DNA of 64,000 bases from Erpobdella octoculata (taxonomy: Eukaryota; Annelida; Clitellata; Hirudinida; Erpobdellidae), in NCBI GenBank assembly GCA_963978895.1, contig OZ022246.1, positions 10,072,294 to 10,136,293 of the forward strand. Direction: 5' to 3'. The translations under genes and the position numbers were made by a program. The first letter of the stretch is position 1. Each line of letters begins with the position of its first letter. The notes under the pieces were generated by a model. The model was not told the DNA's origin. It did not search any database and saw nothing but the letters and a program-made list of their open reading frames with translations. Positions 1 through 13,292 of this stretch are shown one piece after another.

Positions 1-11
1 GTAAGTATTTT

Positions 12-583
12 TCATTCAACAAGGAATATATATATGAACAAATTGATGTCCAATTGAAGTCGCAGTTTTTGGAAACTCGAGATTATTGGAAAAAGGTTCT
101 AGAACGCGTAATTTAAACAATTATTGTGTATATAAACAATTTGTAACATTTGTTAAAGAATGTTCTCTAAAAAATTCTAAAATCAAATCGATGTGGTTGT
201 ATAGAATTATTGTTGAATCATATGTCAGTAAAAGTTTTCCTAATGTTGAAACAGTTCTGCGTTTGTTTTGTACCCTCATGGTCACTAACAGCAGTGGAGA
301 ACGATCGTTTTCTGTTCTTAAACGAGTTAAGAACTACTTACGGTCTACCATGTCCCAGACACGTCTTTCTGCATTATCGATTTTAAGTATTAAAAGTGAT
401 ATTGTTCAAAGTTTGAACCTTGATCAAATTATTCATAATTTTCTAGCATCAAAGCCAGAAAAACACAATTTTGAGCATTCAAATAACTTTGATTTATTTA
501 TTAATAAACAAACGTGGATTTATATTAGAATACGTTTTCGTTACTTTTTAATAAATTTATGTTATTTTATTTTTGTTACTTGA
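12..583 (+). pseudogene. hAT transposase relic, internally deleted
   Basis: Two pieces of a hAT-type transposase lie in different frames. Positions 12-116 read as a short stretch containing DYWKKVLERVI, which looks like the conserved start of the DUF4371-type transposase core, and then stop. From 86 another frame is open to 583. Its residues about 55-115 contain ERSFSVLKRVKNYLRST and RLSALSILSI, the C-terminal dimerisation region of hAT transposases. In the intact family several hundred residues, including the catalytic core, separate these two parts, so the copy is internally deleted and frameshifted and cannot encode active enzyme. The upstream part lies outside the window. Assignment to hAT rests on motif recognition; the subfamily is uncertain. 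Confidence 0.72.
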
Positions 584-1010
584 AGTCATTTTTTCACAAT
601 ATTAGGCCCTTCTTTAGTAACCAGCCTTAGGCCCGCAGTACCCCTCAATCCGGCCTTAAAACCACCATTGGGCACCTTTTCGTGAAATACACCACAGTAG
701 CACCGGGAACAATGTAACAATGTAACTTGCCACCCGCATGTGTATTGTTGTGTATCCGAAATCGGTATGTTCTGAACCTTATAATAACCTCCAGTCACGA
801 AACTGATACTCGTTTATCGACCAGTGAAGGTTTACTGAATGACAGTACCTCAATTTTTTTTAGTTTGACTGTGATTAGTTAATCAGGATTAATAGAATCT
901 CTACTTTTTACAACGAAAGATTGATAATTTCAATACAGAAGAAAAAACTGAGAAACAGTTTCATAAACATAATTTGCATTTGCTTCCAAAAAACTCTTCA
1001 TTCCTCACTT
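584..1010. other. AT-rich spacer after the hAT relic
   Basis: No supported gene. The short minus-strand frame at 586-798 shows no domain and may be the non-coding 3' side of the hAT element. Confidence 0.4.
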
Positions 1011-1013
1011 TTA

Positions 1014-1108
1014 TGATGATGATGACGACGATGATGATGATGATGATGATGACGACGACGACGACGACGATGATTATGATGATGACGATGACGATGATGA
1101 TGATGATT
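1014..1108. repeat. (GAT/GAC)n trinucleotide repeat
   Basis: Runs of gat and gac triplets, imperfect. Similar repeats occur at 7750-7830, 30120-30515 and 56370-56530. Confidence 0.9.
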
Positions 1109-1317
1109 CCTCAGTTCCCACTTCATTCTTCTCTGGTATGACGATTTTCTCTTTTTCGAATTGTTTTTAGAAACTAGAAAACGGACTCCTTCCCAAGATC
1201 TACAAGTAGAAGCCCAATGCCGTTGTACGATACCGGAGGCAATTTATCTTTACAAATGGCTACAATTTACCACCAAGACTTTCCCATTCTTTTCACCTCT
1301 CTTTTTCCTTTTTTCTT

Positions 1318-1412
1318 CCATTCTTTGATTTCTTTTTTTACTCTCTCTCTCTCTCCTCTCTTTCTTTCTTTTTCTCTCTCTCTCTCTCCCACCCTCCCTT
1401 TCTTTCTTTTTA
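1318..1412. repeat. CT-rich low-complexity tract
   Basis: Pyrimidine-rich run of ctctct and ctttctttct. The open frames crossing it on both strands are low-complexity translations. Confidence 0.85.
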
Positions 1413-1956
1413 ATAGATAAACAGCTTACAATCGACTTCACAAAACCCAGGAAGTCTTCCCCTCGTGACCACCCACCCGGATACAATGGTCATGATAATG
1501 ATTATAATGACTGTGACGCAACAATCGGCAATTTCGAGACAAGCACCTGTCTCATGAAGTCTTTTGAAGATATGTTTCTTTTGTTTGTTCGTGGTTGACA
1601 TCACAGAACATCACAAAGTGACGCAACCACCATATTGCACTCAGCTGGGCTCTAATCATGGATGCAATTATATGTACGTAATTACATCCCGCATTATTGA
1701 ATATTAAATGACCAGCACGGATCGGAAGCAGCTGAAAAGTTATTATTAATCAAACTTAATTGCAGTGTTTTTATTTTAGTCGTAATTATGTTTATTTGTT
1801 GTATGTACTTTATTATAATTATAAATATGTTTTTGTATATTTGCAATATCTGTTTAATTAAATTATTCTTTTTGATAATTTAATTTTAATCGATTATCGC
1901 TAATGAATTTATGCAATTTTGTCAAATATTGACATATATTCATTCATTATAATTTA

Positions 1957-2105
1957 TTATATTCGTTCAATATTAATTATATTCGTTCAATATTAATTAT
2001 ATTCGTTCAATATTAATTATATTCGTTCAATATTAATTATATTCGTTCAATATTAATTATATTCGTTCAATATTAATTATATTCGTTCAATATTAATTAT
2101 ATTCT
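1957..2105. repeat. 20-bp tandem array
   Basis: About seven and a half nearly identical copies of attatattcgttcaatatta. Confidence 0.93.
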
Positions 2106-2895
2106 AATTAAATCATATTCAATTATAATTAATTCAATCTATGCTTTTCAATCACGTGACCTCCTTTCTAACTGCTTCAATAAACCTCTTCGTGTCAACA
2201 AGTTTCAAAATCAATATTTGACTATAAAAATGATTACATTATCGGATTTTTGCAAAAAATACTTACTAATCTGTTTCGCCAAAATAACGCTGAAATCCCT
2301 TCGACATAACTCGAGGGCTTTTGTAGTTTTTTTTATAATTTCGCATTTTACTGAGTTATTCGGAGTGTAGGAATTTCTAGGGGGTGAGATGATGAGCCTA
2401 ACTCTAACCGAACCGAACCCGAACATCTACCAAACAGAACTCAAATTTCAGAAAATACTGACCAAATGGATGATTTTGACAATATTATGAATATTCTGTT
2501 TTTGTTAGTAGGTAATTATAAAGAAGTTAAAATATATTTATTTATATATGTATGGCCGTGTGTTTCGTATTTTAACAACTTTTGTGTTTTACGTACGTCG
2601 ATCATTCAATCTGGTTGGCAATGTACGGACCAGCGCAGGCTGATAAACGGCCGTTTGTGGCCATATATGCCGACTATCAACCATACTCCGGTCCCGAATG
2701 ATATTGCTGTCTGGGAAACCGATGTTTTATTTTATTTCAAATTATTTGATAAATCATTCAAAATTTTCACTAACTCTAATCTAATGTTTTTAAATTTCTG
2801 TTGTTTTTAGTTTAGTTTTTTGTAATGGTCTTTGAATAACGTCGTGCAGAAAACGGATTTAATTTTTTAAATAATTTTTAAGTATTTACAATGAA
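2106..2895. other. Intergenic stretch without recognised genes
   Basis: AT-rich. The 114-codon frame at 2466-2810 has an uneven composition and no recognisable domain, so I do not call it a gene. Confidence 0.4.
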
Positions 2896-2903
2896 ATAAA
2901 TAT

Positions 2904-3547
2904 TAAGGCTGGGCCCGAATAATCGGCGCACGCACAATCGGGCCGATTATTGCTGTAATCGGCATAATCGGCAAGGGAAAAAATAATCGATGCCGATTAA
3001 ACTTTTTCTGGAAAACTACCCACTTAAAATTTGTTTGTATATTATCTAGTGAAAGTACGACAATTAATAAAAAAAATCTTTCCCCGTGAATGAAAGTTGA
3101 AATCATAGAAATAAAAATGACGTCAAAGGAAACGTCGGCGTTCTTCAGTCATTCGCAAATGAAAGTTAAGTATTGATTGAAAGAAAATTAAATTGATAAA
3201 AGAATATAAAAATGACATCAAAGAGATGGGCGGCATGTTTTGAAAATTAACTGGTTTAAAAATTAAATTATCAAAAAGAATTTAAATTTTTAATTCTCTT
3301 TGATCTTGCCGATATTTTAGTGTTGGCGGGACAACCACTAACCATTATCACGGTGAGCGAGGGCATGCAGGCATGCAAGCAGCAAAACACGCGCTTGTAT
3401 TATGGCGGTATGTTTCGGAACAAGCAATTTCACTAAAGAAATAGTAATTATAAAATAATCTGCGTCATAATTGGTATCGGCACTTTTAATAATCGGCTAT
3501 ACTCGGTATCGGCATAATCGGCAAAAAGTCATATCGGAACAGCCTTA
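2904..3547. mobile_element. Non-autonomous hAT-like element (644 bp)
   Basis: Both ends show an inverted taaggctg terminus followed by sequence rich in atcggc and cgat. The element is flanked by a perfect 8-bp direct repeat, ATAAATAT, at 2896-2903 and 3548-3555. An 8-bp target duplication with short imperfect terminal inverted repeats is typical of hAT transposons. The interior has no transposase-like frame, so it would depend on a transposase made elsewhere. P-type elements also make 8-bp duplications, but the termini resemble common hAT ends more. Confidence 0.85.
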
Positions 3548-3555
3548 ATAAATAT

Positions 3556-4185
3556 TGCTCTGCTAGATGTAGATGATGTAAAAGCTAAAATTGAGGAAGG
3601 CCAGAGTTGGTAATGCTTTTTTTTGGAGATTTAAATGTGAAAAATTAATCATTTAATCAAAATGAACCAATATATAGCGTATTTTCGTAAATGTTTTTAA
3701 ACCATTAAAAATTTAAACAAGGAATCGCACAATAATAAGTTAGAAAGTAAAGAATTCCACATATATGGACCAGCATAGGAAAAAGAACGTTTGGCAAAAG
3801 TATGATTTATCGAAGGTATGAAATAATAATGAATGATGAATTTGAAAAAAAGATCTTAAATGACTTCTGTGAGGCAGTTCAATTAATGATATCAAATAAT
3901 GAGGGGGAAAAACTATTTTGTAATTTAAACATCATTACAGATAATTTAAAAAATTTCTATATTTTATGTGAAGCCAATGGATAATATAAGAGAAGGAGTG
4001 ATGTACATATAAACAGGAGAACGAGACTAGTCGAGCAGCAAAGTTAAAAGTTGTATTTAAAAGTTTTAAAGTATTTTCAGGTAAGCCATAGACGCCTATT
4101 ATAATATTGAGAATTACAATAATCTATTCGAGATAAAATAAGAGCAGAAACCAGTAAGTGCAATGGAAAATCATCTATAAATATG
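3556..4185. other. Stretch without recognised genes
   Basis: AT-rich. A 60-codon frame at 3802-3984 includes NEGEKLFCNLN and could be a small transposon remnant, but nothing supports a gene. Confidence 0.35.
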
Positions 4186-4290
4186 GTAATAAGTGCTAAA
4201 TATGGTAATAAGTGCTAAATATGGTAATAAGTGCTAAATGTGGTAATAAGTGCTAAATGTGGTAATAAGTGCTAAATGTGGTAATAAGTG
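4180..4290. repeat. 19-bp tandem array
   Basis: About six copies of ggtaataagtgctaaatat, with later copies carrying atgtg in place of atatg. Confidence 0.92.
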
Positions 4291-5085
4291 TCGGATTTGT
4301 TGAGAAATGACGTTTTGACATGTTTGCACTGTTATAGAACAAAACAAAATGGTATTCGCCTTCTTTACGTTTTTTAATAAACAAAGCAAAGCTTAAGCAA
4401 AAAATTTGAAAAAAAAACATAAAAACTACCAAACGATGAAAAGTGAATTGTTTTTTTGTTAACATTTCAAGAAGATTTTCACGAAACTCAAAACAAAATT
4501 CAAATTTACGTGGATTTTAAAAACACATCAAACATTTGAACCTGCCGAATTAGTCGTCTTTGAAAATTCTCCGGATCATGAAATTTAAAGAATTCCTCGG
4601 TAAATTTCTAACAAGTACCATCTAGCGAATAAAAAATAACGAAAATGTTCATTTCACAGAATATTTGAAAGATAACCAAGATTTGTTTTTCTTATTTCTT
4701 TTATTACTAATAATTACATATTCAAAGGTAAACTCAATGAACTTATTTTTTAATTTTGAAATACGTAATTGTGTTTATGTAACATTCACACAAATTTGGT
4801 TGGTTCCGCTGTCACACATTTGAAAAGCAAGGAAGCTAAGGAAGAAGAAGCAGCCCAAATACATAAAATTCCTGGTGACACTAATAATAGAAATTAAGAA
4901 TCTGAGTGTTTTATATAGACCTGTACGTTTTGATTGCTGTTAAGCAGAGTGGGGTGGGAATAAGACTCAGCAGAGGCCTAAATGAAGAAATTTTCATAGT
5001 CACTGGTTAGTGGTCCAAGGCGTAACTATCTAGAATTTTAGTAGAATGCATTGTCACAAAGAGCAAGCCTATATTTTAAATTACA
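4291..5085. other. Stretch without recognised genes
   Basis: AT-rich single-copy-looking DNA. I see no domain, RNA gene or transposon terminus. Confidence 0.4.
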
Positions 5086-5215
5086 GCTTGATTGGAGAAC
5101 GGAAAGTCAGCTAAATTTCACTTTCAAGGTTTGTAAACATTCAAGCAGGCACGCAAGCAAGCAAGCAAAAATGGCGGTGAAAATAATATAAGGAATTTAA
5201 AACAAGTAAAACGTT
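5086..5215 (+). repeat. Dispersed repeat R3, copy 1
   Basis: Shares the order gattgga, ttaaatttcacttt, gtaaacattcaagcaggca, a GCAA run, and tggcggtgaa followed by aatttaaa with copies at 39965-40085 and, more diverged, 40270-40375. Probably part of a transposon family I cannot name. Confidence 0.7.
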
Positions 5216-7740
5216 AAAAACCTGGTTTTTCACAAATCCCTTATATTTCAGAATTTGTCGGCTTCATTTATTGCAAAAAATTTTAAAACCACATATTTTG
5301 AATATATATATGTAAACATCTATACAGCTGTTTTTGATTTGTTTTTGTTTTTATTGCACGTAAGCACAATTTTGCACAAGCAAACCGCTCGTGCACTTTG
5401 AACGCATTTTTGCACTTTTGCATTGAAGAGACTATTTTAAGCTATTTAAAACAAAACTGAATTAATTCTTTTACGTTTTATGGGCAAAAAACAAGAAAAA
5501 CTTCCCAATAAACCAGCCTATGCCTGCTAACAGTGCTAGTAGGTATATTATATTACCGATACTGAATAAATATAAATTAATATTTTTCAAGCGAAACATA
5601 TAAGTTTCAAATGCAACGCCAACCAACTCAATTGGTACAAATCTCAACAGTCTTTTGTAAACAAAATCTTTTCACCGATTTGTGTGAGTTGCGAATCAAC
5701 GATGCTGAAACATAAACAACACATTCCCGCATGAAAACAGCGTTAGAAAAACATTTTAGACAACAATTCTCTCTAATTCCCATAGAAATTTGAATTTATG
5801 AAATCAGGAAACACAATTAGAGAGTATGTATGCAGTTATAAATGGATCGGTAAGTAGATTGCTTATTATGAATACAACATTGTACTTTTGTGTAACAATG
5901 TAACAATGACTGTATCAATGAAGTCATAAAATACAATTTTAAGCACCTATATTCTTCATTTGCTTGTACATTTTTATTTTATTGTTCATTGGTTACAAAT
6001 TCGTACATATATATAATAATAACTGTCTATCCTAAAATAATAATTATGCGTTATTTAAATTGACCTTAAATTATATGAAAAAATAACTCCTGTTATTGGT
6101 GCCAGATGGACTACTCATATCATAGGAACAAGATGTTATCCTTCCTAACTCTTGATGATAATATTATATTTCAAATTAATTTAATTATCCGTTTTCATCA
6201 AACATTTGAAACTGTTTAAAAATAACATATATTAAATCAAATTAAAAAAACTGGTAAATTCGTAGGTACACACCGAGAGTTAATGAATACACAGCAGTCG
6301 TACAAACACGCCATGATCCTCTCTACTGAGAAATCTAACATAAATGACAAACGTGTTGCGTGAATAGGAGAGATCTCCTTTACTTCATGTGGAAAACAAT
6401 TTGATCACATTCATAGTGACCCTCATAAACAGGAGAAGCCCCAGAAATCCAAGTCTACATATATACAATTATATTGATACAGCAGAAAGATGCCTGCAAT
6501 AAAAAGGATTATGCTCAATTTATACTATTTCAAGCAAATAATACTTCATGGCTAGATTAGTTTTATTGTATAAAAATTAACTTTTAATAAAGTTTAAGTC
6601 AAACTTTCTAATATTTTTTATATATCTGTATAAATAGAAAAAATAATAGAAGGAAATACAGAAGAAGATAAATTACATCAACGTGGCTTCGTTGGAGAGT
6701 GGCGTTCATCAAATTGGATGCATTTTAGACAAGAATGTATCTCTTAAAACGATCAATTCGCCACTTATCAACTTTACACTTTTCATCCACCAAACTCTTT
6801 CAACGTTCAACAACAAACATAACAAAAATTTAATTTCTATTTATCTGGTACCGTTCATTCAGCACTACACCATACAACCATTGAAATTCAAGGACACACT
6901 CGGCACACTTTCCACCTAACAACCTTCGTTATAAATTTCCAAGAGTTTCAAATTGCTCGTTTGCAAAGTGATAAACCATTACTTTCTCCGTCCAGCAAAC
7001 GCAAGAAGGAAGTTCGTTCCGATTCGTTCTGCAACTTCGCCCAACGATGGACCTTCTACTCTGAAACACCAGCGATGCATGTAGCATTCGCAAACTAATA
7101 ACATTTCTCATCTGTCAATCGTCTCTTTCTTCCACTTTTTCGCTACAATTATTTTACACTTCGAACGGAAAACAAAAATTAAAGCCAGATAAGGAGTTTT
7201 AAATTTGCAATTCTAATGTTTTTAGGTATTTGCATATCTATCATAAATAAAAGCCAGACTATTATCTTAGTATTAAAAAATTTAGACAATGTTTACTGGC
7301 ATGACCACCTGGCTATGCAACAAATTTTCCACGACACACAGAACAGTTTGCACATCTACTCAGATTTCCATCCGACACAAAATATTTCTATTTTCACCAC
7401 CACATTACTTTTTGTTTACATTTCTTGTGGGTTTTTTTCTACATTAAACGGTACAAAAACTTCAATCATGTTCATTTCGAATGCAATTTGCACTAAAAAA
7501 GAAACTAATCGGATTTCTCTAAAATATTGTTGATTTATTATATTTTAAAGAAAAATAAATATAACCAAAAATAATCAACAAACTAAATATTTAAAATCGT
7601 TAACGGTTAAATATGTTTTGTTCATAAAAGAAATTTCAAGCAAAAACTTGCGTAAGTTCAGCAAAGAAGTTCTTACTTTTTGATTTCCACCAATTTAATA
7701 ATTTTTGAATTCAAATAAAAATCATTTAAAGGTTGTTTTT
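5216..7740. other. Long AT-rich stretch without recognised genes
   Basis: Frames of 60-105 codons at 6683-6919, 6929-7111 and 7216-7533 lack recognisable domains and acceptable splice context. Nothing else was identified. Confidence 0.4.
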
Positions 7741-8333
7741 TCTTTTCCGTTTCAACGATGATGACAATCGTGATTGTCATGTTGCTGATAACGACGACAA
7801 CGATGATGATGGTGATGATGATGATAGTGATTAAGAACACGATGGTTTGGATCGCAAAGGTAATTAAATGTCAGATAACATGAGCTAATCTGTATTTTTG
7901 GCGCCTTCGACTTACTCTTCCTGTACAGCATCTAAAAAATTCAAAAAAATTCTAAATAGCATATAATAAATCGATATTTTTTCCAGATATCAAAGTTATT
8001 CAAAACTTGTAAGAATTTTCTGATATCACCCCCTCCAGTTGCACATGACAGCTGTGATGACTGGCTTCAGATTGCGAGCCTGACCTGGGTTGTTTTCTTT
8101 CATCTATGTTTGGGCTGATTTGCAAGCTACCAATCGCGTCCAGGTGGCGGATAAGAAAACGACTCACAGATATGTTGGTTAACTGCGATATAAGCAGGTA
8201 CCACACCTGACGAGTAAGCAGTCGCCTACCATGCAGCGGCACAGAGTTACCAGAACGTGGAGGTGTTATGTATTTTGGTTACGTCTTTCTAAAAATCCAC
8301 ATACTAGTGTTGAAAACTTTCACCAGGAAAAAT
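7741..8333. other. GAT-rich patch and unassigned DNA
   Basis: Imperfect gat repeats at 7755-7830. The 8000-8242 minus-strand frame is rich in Arg, Ser and His and has no recognisable domain. Confidence 0.35.
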
Positions 8334-8334
8334 T

Positions 8335-8440
8335 TCCACGCAAGTTGATCGACTCCTTCGCGAGTTGATCGACTCCTTCGCAAGTTGATCGACTCGTTCG
8401 CGAGTTGATCGACTCCTTCGCGAGTTTATCGACTTTCTAA
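8335..8440. repeat. 20-bp tandem array
   Basis: About five copies of gagttgatcgactccttcgc with small variants. Degenerate cgataaaccc copies continue to about 8485. Confidence 0.92.
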
Positions 8441-8485
8441 GTTGAGTCGATAAACCCACGATTGTCGATAAACCCTCATAGAGTC

Positions 8486-9364
8486 AATTTTCACTTGGTG
8501 TAAATTTTCAAAAAATTGTTTTAATAAAATTTATTTTAATTCAATTGTTTTCAAATATTAGGAGATGTCAGCAATAGTGCACTTGAAAAAAGTGTTGGAT
8601 TCATATTTATAGGTTGCAACGGGGTTATTAACAACTTGCTTTAAACTATTTCTGATCTCATCACTGAGATAGATGGAAACATAAAGTCGACGGCTCAGTC
8701 CATCACCATACGTGGACATCCCTGGTATCCTATTTTTTGGTTTTCCTGTATTGTTTTTCATTTAGGTATGCTAGATCAGAAACAATGTTTGACCATATTT
8801 TCATTTGTATGCACACATGTCTGGAATTTGCGGCTCTTTTTTTGTGAAGAATCCCGTAGATTGGAGTTTTTATTGAAGTTTGCAAACGTTGTGGTAATGT
8901 CGTGAAGTATTTGTCTAGATTTTCACTTTTGAAAAAAATCTGAATCTTGCGTCCCAATGGTTCAGGTATTCGGCATCCAGCGTCACGTGACGTATCGTCC
9001 AATGATCATCCCCGCGCTGCTCTAAGCTCGTAGAAGGAATGGTTGAACTAGATAAACACATCAGTTGGTTTCCCTGTTGGTTTTGTAAACGACCCAATAA
9101 CTCAATCCCATTCCTGATAAAAAGGATTTAAAACCAAATCTATCTCTTGAGTTATCAAGGCTTTCAGTTGTTTGAAATTTTAACGATTTTAGCACCTTCG
9201 ACTTCACCTCTGAGTCTTCCAAATGTTTTAACTTTTGATTACGCAAAGAAACTTTCAAAGCAGTTTTCACATATTCACATCTTTTGTGTTTTTTATAAAC
9301 GTTTTTTGGTTTTCTGATAAAAAAAACATGAAACTTAGTGATGTTTCAACTTTTTTATTTCTTG
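8486..9364. other. Stretch with overlapping short minus-strand frames
   Basis: Several 60-90 codon frames overlap on the minus strand at 8558-9270. None shows a family motif; a decayed transposon is possible. Confidence 0.35.
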
Positions 9365-9372
9365 GAAAAAAC

Positions 9373-10643
9373 TAGGGCTGCGCGGGTAGGACAAAATCCG
9401 TACTCGACCCGACCCGTCAATTTGTTTCGTACCCGACCCAACCCGCGGGTAAAATGGTATACCCGTGGACTCTTTACCCGCGGGTTTACCCGTTACTCGT
9501 CAATTATTTGGCTTTACTAGAACCCACTAGAAAAGTTCTTACGTTACTTGGACAGTAAATTACAGACAATAACCATCAAAATTTCCAACAACAAATGTTA
9601 CATCAAGTGTGGTTTAATAACTTATAATTTCAACAACTTATCGCTGACTCCAAGTTCAAAACGTCAATCGAAGTCGTTATACTCAGTTTAGTTGACATAC
9701 ACACCCGTAGCTGTGTAAAAGTGCGTTTGTTTCTGCGTCTACATGTTCTGGATCGCAGCGAGCTGGTACGCTAGTCCGTCAAAGTGTAACTTGCACCCCT
9801 GAAAGCTCGCTTCCTTCCGTTATGAGTTGCAAAAATAGCCAACAAACTGAGAGTTACATTTGCCAGTTTATGAAGTTTATTGCTTGCTGCCTGTGTTTTC
9901 CAAATTTTATTGTGCTCAGCTCGTTACTATCGACGTCAGGTTGAAATACTTGTCTAGTTATTCACCAGTATCGGCATTTCTGTAGGAATCATGTTCTTCA
10001 GCATTTTTTGAATCTTTGGAATCTGTATCAGGCAAAACATTTTGAATTTTTTTTGCTGGCTGAGCTGTCTGTTTATTAATGACAATTGCTGTTGCGATAG
10101 AATGAAGGTCTTGACGCAGGCTAAAAAAAGATAAATAGGACGGATACAAAATAGCCGCAGCCCAGTCGTACTATATCAACTTTGATAGGCATATGTTTTT
10201 CACACCTTTTGTTAGCTCAGCGAGGACATCTTAGCTTTATCGTCATCTCTCTACTTCTCTACTATTTTATGCGACATTGTGCAGTACATGCAAGACTGGT
10301 AATGCCAAATGTAGTGTCTCCGTCTTCTCAACACTAATTTTCATGCCAGCATTATTGAAGTGTTTCAATTGTTTGCAAACAGACTATAAAGTTTTATGCT
10401 CAATACTGGCAAGATAATCTATATTGTCGGGTATTGTAAACTTTATTGTAACTTCATAAAATGAATGAAACTGAACAGTACAGGCACAACATATGTCACG
10501 GTCACTTAATAAACTACCCAATTATAGTTATTTTTATTTACTTCCGAGACAAACCTAAAAGAAAAAAAACTACTGGTAAACGGTAAACTGGTACATGTTG
10601 ATGTCTTACCCGTGACAGGTACGGGTATAACCCAGCAGTCTTA
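9373..10643. mobile_element. hAT-like element relic (1.27 kb)
   Basis: The left end reads tagggctgcgcgggtagg. The right end, read on the other strand, is taagactgctgggttatacc, an imperfect inverted match. Both ends carry the acccg/cgggt-rich subterminal pattern common in hAT elements (positions 9375-9495 and 10605-10635). The flanks are GAAAAAAC (9365-9372) and CAAAAAAC (10644-10651), an 8-bp target duplication with one mismatch. The interior has only short frames (for example minus strand 9958-10149) and no recognisable transposase. Confidence 0.75.
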
Positions 10644-10974
10644 CAAAAAACTAATAAAGACTTTGTTGCTCAGAAAAATGTGCCAAAAACTCGAGACGGC
10701 AAATGTACTATTTGTAGATAATTGAAGTCGCCGACGATGCTGCAACTTGCCTGCAATCTATCACTTTCAAACATTTGCACACAACCAGCGCTACCTTAAA
10801 TTTGATTTTCTGTAAGAAACGTAACCAGTGCAGTTTATGGGTAGTTGATGTCATCTGGTTGTATTTCCTCTTGTCAAAAATTAGCTTGGCAAAAACTTTT
10901 AAAACTGATTTGAGACGGATTAGTTGCTTGAGTGGCAAACCAATCAAAGACGAATTTCTATATCCAGATTAAGC

Positions 10975-11500
10975 ATGAATGTTTGACGTTCGGTTTTTTT
11001 TCGGTTTCGTACAGTTTCGGAAATAATTTTCTTCCGAAGTTCGGTTTTAATCGATTTAAAAAAATTTTCTTTTTCGTTCGCTTTCCTGCTTTTGGTCGCT
11101 TTCCCGTTCCCGCTCGCTCTTCCGTTCCCGTTCGCTCTCCCGCTCCCGTTCCCGCTTGCTCTCCACTCTTTCCTAACTCTTTTTTGCATATTAAACGTAA
11201 GATAGATTTGCTAAAAGCTGCTTGAAAACATCAAACTTTGTTACGTAAACTAAATTTGAATTTTGTTACGCAATAGACTTTAATGTTCGTACATAGGCAC
11301 TTTTGGGCCTGGACAGTTTTTTGGTCATGAAAAAATTAAAACATTTTTTTTCAAATTAAAACTACCTTATGATGACTTACGTTTTAAGATCTACCTCCGT
11401 ACCAAATTTTGTTAAAATTAAATTAGCGGTTTGAATTTGCATTGATTACGGACAGACAGACAAACAAACAAACAGCAAACAGTCATTTTTTATGTAGATT
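10975..11500 (-). mobile_element. Helitron family A fragment, minus orientation
   Basis: The GC-rich cccgttcccgctcgct minisatellite (about 11080-11170) is followed by a unique segment around aaactttgttacgtaaact (11233-11251). It ends in a subterminal block that reads, on the minus strand, as accgctaa then aaaatttggtacgg and a gtctgtctgtcc run. The same order of parts recurs at 34430-34880 and, in part, 19861-20300. The 3' terminus is missing here. Confidence 0.6.
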
Positions 11501-12284
11501 TGGTATTGCTTCTGCTTTTAATATTATATAATTTGATATTGTTTGTTAATTTATGAATATATAAATCAGTATTGTTTGTAAATTTATAAATATATAATTT
11601 GATATTGATTGTAAATTAATGAATGTATAATTATGTAGTGTTTGTGAATTTTCTGTTTTTTTTTGGTTTTTTTAGAATCAATTAAACTGTACGTCAAATA
11701 ATGAAAAAAGATTATTTTACAGATACCAAAAATTCAGTTCTTGTGATTAAATATTTATTTATTCTATATCTATTTCATTTAATTTATTGATGAATTTGAT
11801 AAATTTTATGTCATTTTTCATTGCAGCCATATTTTTTACATGTCTCATACAGCATGCAGGCACACGACAATCTCTCTCTTCAAGATTTATCTATTTTTTT
11901 GATAGGAGCATGTAGAAAGAAGAACAGATCAGCATTGAACTTCAGGGACAGGAAACAGATAGAGACTACTTTTTAAAGCATAAATAATCTAATAAAGTTA
12001 AAAAAACACATTTGACAAAGAATAAAATTACATGAAGATTGAAAAAATTTTTATCTTAGAACGTACGTTGTGTCGATAATAGGTTTGTTAAACTGAAAAT
12101 TTAAAAAAGAACAAAAATAAAATTGTGCTTACTAATTTTTAACTTTAGTGAAATAGGCATTCAAAATATATTAAATTAAAAAATGTGTTGATTGAAAACT
12201 GCATGTACATTTTTTAAATGTAAGGAGTGTACATTGTGTACTTATATGTTTCATTTATTGAATTACAAACATCTGTTTATTGAG

Positions 12285-12323
<39 letters not shown>

Positions 12324-13070
12324 TATATATATATATGAAAATGTGCGTGTTTCAATCAATTGATATATAAATTGTTTGCTGAGAACTTACCATTTTTACA
12401 GCCTACTGTAAAGTAACAGGAAGCTTAATGTTGTGCTTTAAATAAAATTTCCATAAATAATTCCGACATGTTCGCTTATTTAAATGAATAATTTATAAAC
12501 TAAAATATAATTTAAATAAAACGGCAATGACTCAAGAAAATATGTGTTCTTGAATATGCCAGAACGTATTCAACTCACGAATCTGATAAAATACCGACAC
12601 AAAACACATCACAACTGTGGACCAACCAGCACAGATGGGAGGAAGTGATTGTTGATGGAATGAAAGAAAAGATAGAAGGTTGATAGATGAGAGTTGATTG
12701 AAGTTGGATGTGAAGGATTTTCCTGACCCACCACAAGTGGATTTTAATCCTGCGATCAGTTACTCCGTGCGTCTTGCAATCATTTCCTTGCTTAAATCTC
12801 GTTGAATCCCTGATATCCTTGGTTACAAGACTTGAAACAGCGCCAAACAAATTTTTTCTTTTATGGAATATCTTTTGTTAAATAATTTTAATTTTGCATT
12901 ATCATTTTTATTAATTCTTGTAGGATAATAACTTTAAACGAACCATTTAAATCAAGGCTAATTATAGATTAGATCTACACGGAGATGCTAAATGCTTACT
13001 GAGGATAAAAACAACCATAAATAATTTTTATTTGCAAGCTGATACATACATAAGATAGAACATAGCTGCA
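11501..13070. other. AT-rich stretch, with an (AT)n run at 12288-12336
   Basis: No gene is supported. A 91-codon minus-strand frame at 12575-12850 lies in slightly more GC-rich DNA but shows no domain. Confidence 0.4.
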
Positions 13071-13078
13071 TACAACAA

Positions 13079-13292
13079 GGCATCACTGCATACAACAAGA
13101 CATCACTGCATACAACAAGACATCACTGCATACAACAAGACATCACTGCATACAACAAGACATCACTGCATATAACAAGACATCACTGCATACAACAAGA
13201 CATCACTGCATACAACAAGGCATCACTGCATACAACAAGACATCACTGCATACAACAAGACATCACTGCATGCAACAAGACACTACTTCATA
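13079..13292. repeat. 20-bp tandem array (catcactgcatacaacaaga)n
   Basis: About ten copies, highly regular, with tataac and ggcatc variants. A diverged relative of the same unit forms the array at 15110-15440. Confidence 0.93.

Noticed and set aside
586..798. 70-codon minus-strand ORF
   Set aside because: No domain, no splice context; probably transposon non-coding DNA.
8558..9270. Cluster of minus-strand ORFs at 8.6-9.3 kb as a multi-exon gene
   Set aside because: Frames overlap in different phases, with no convincing splice sites and no family motif.
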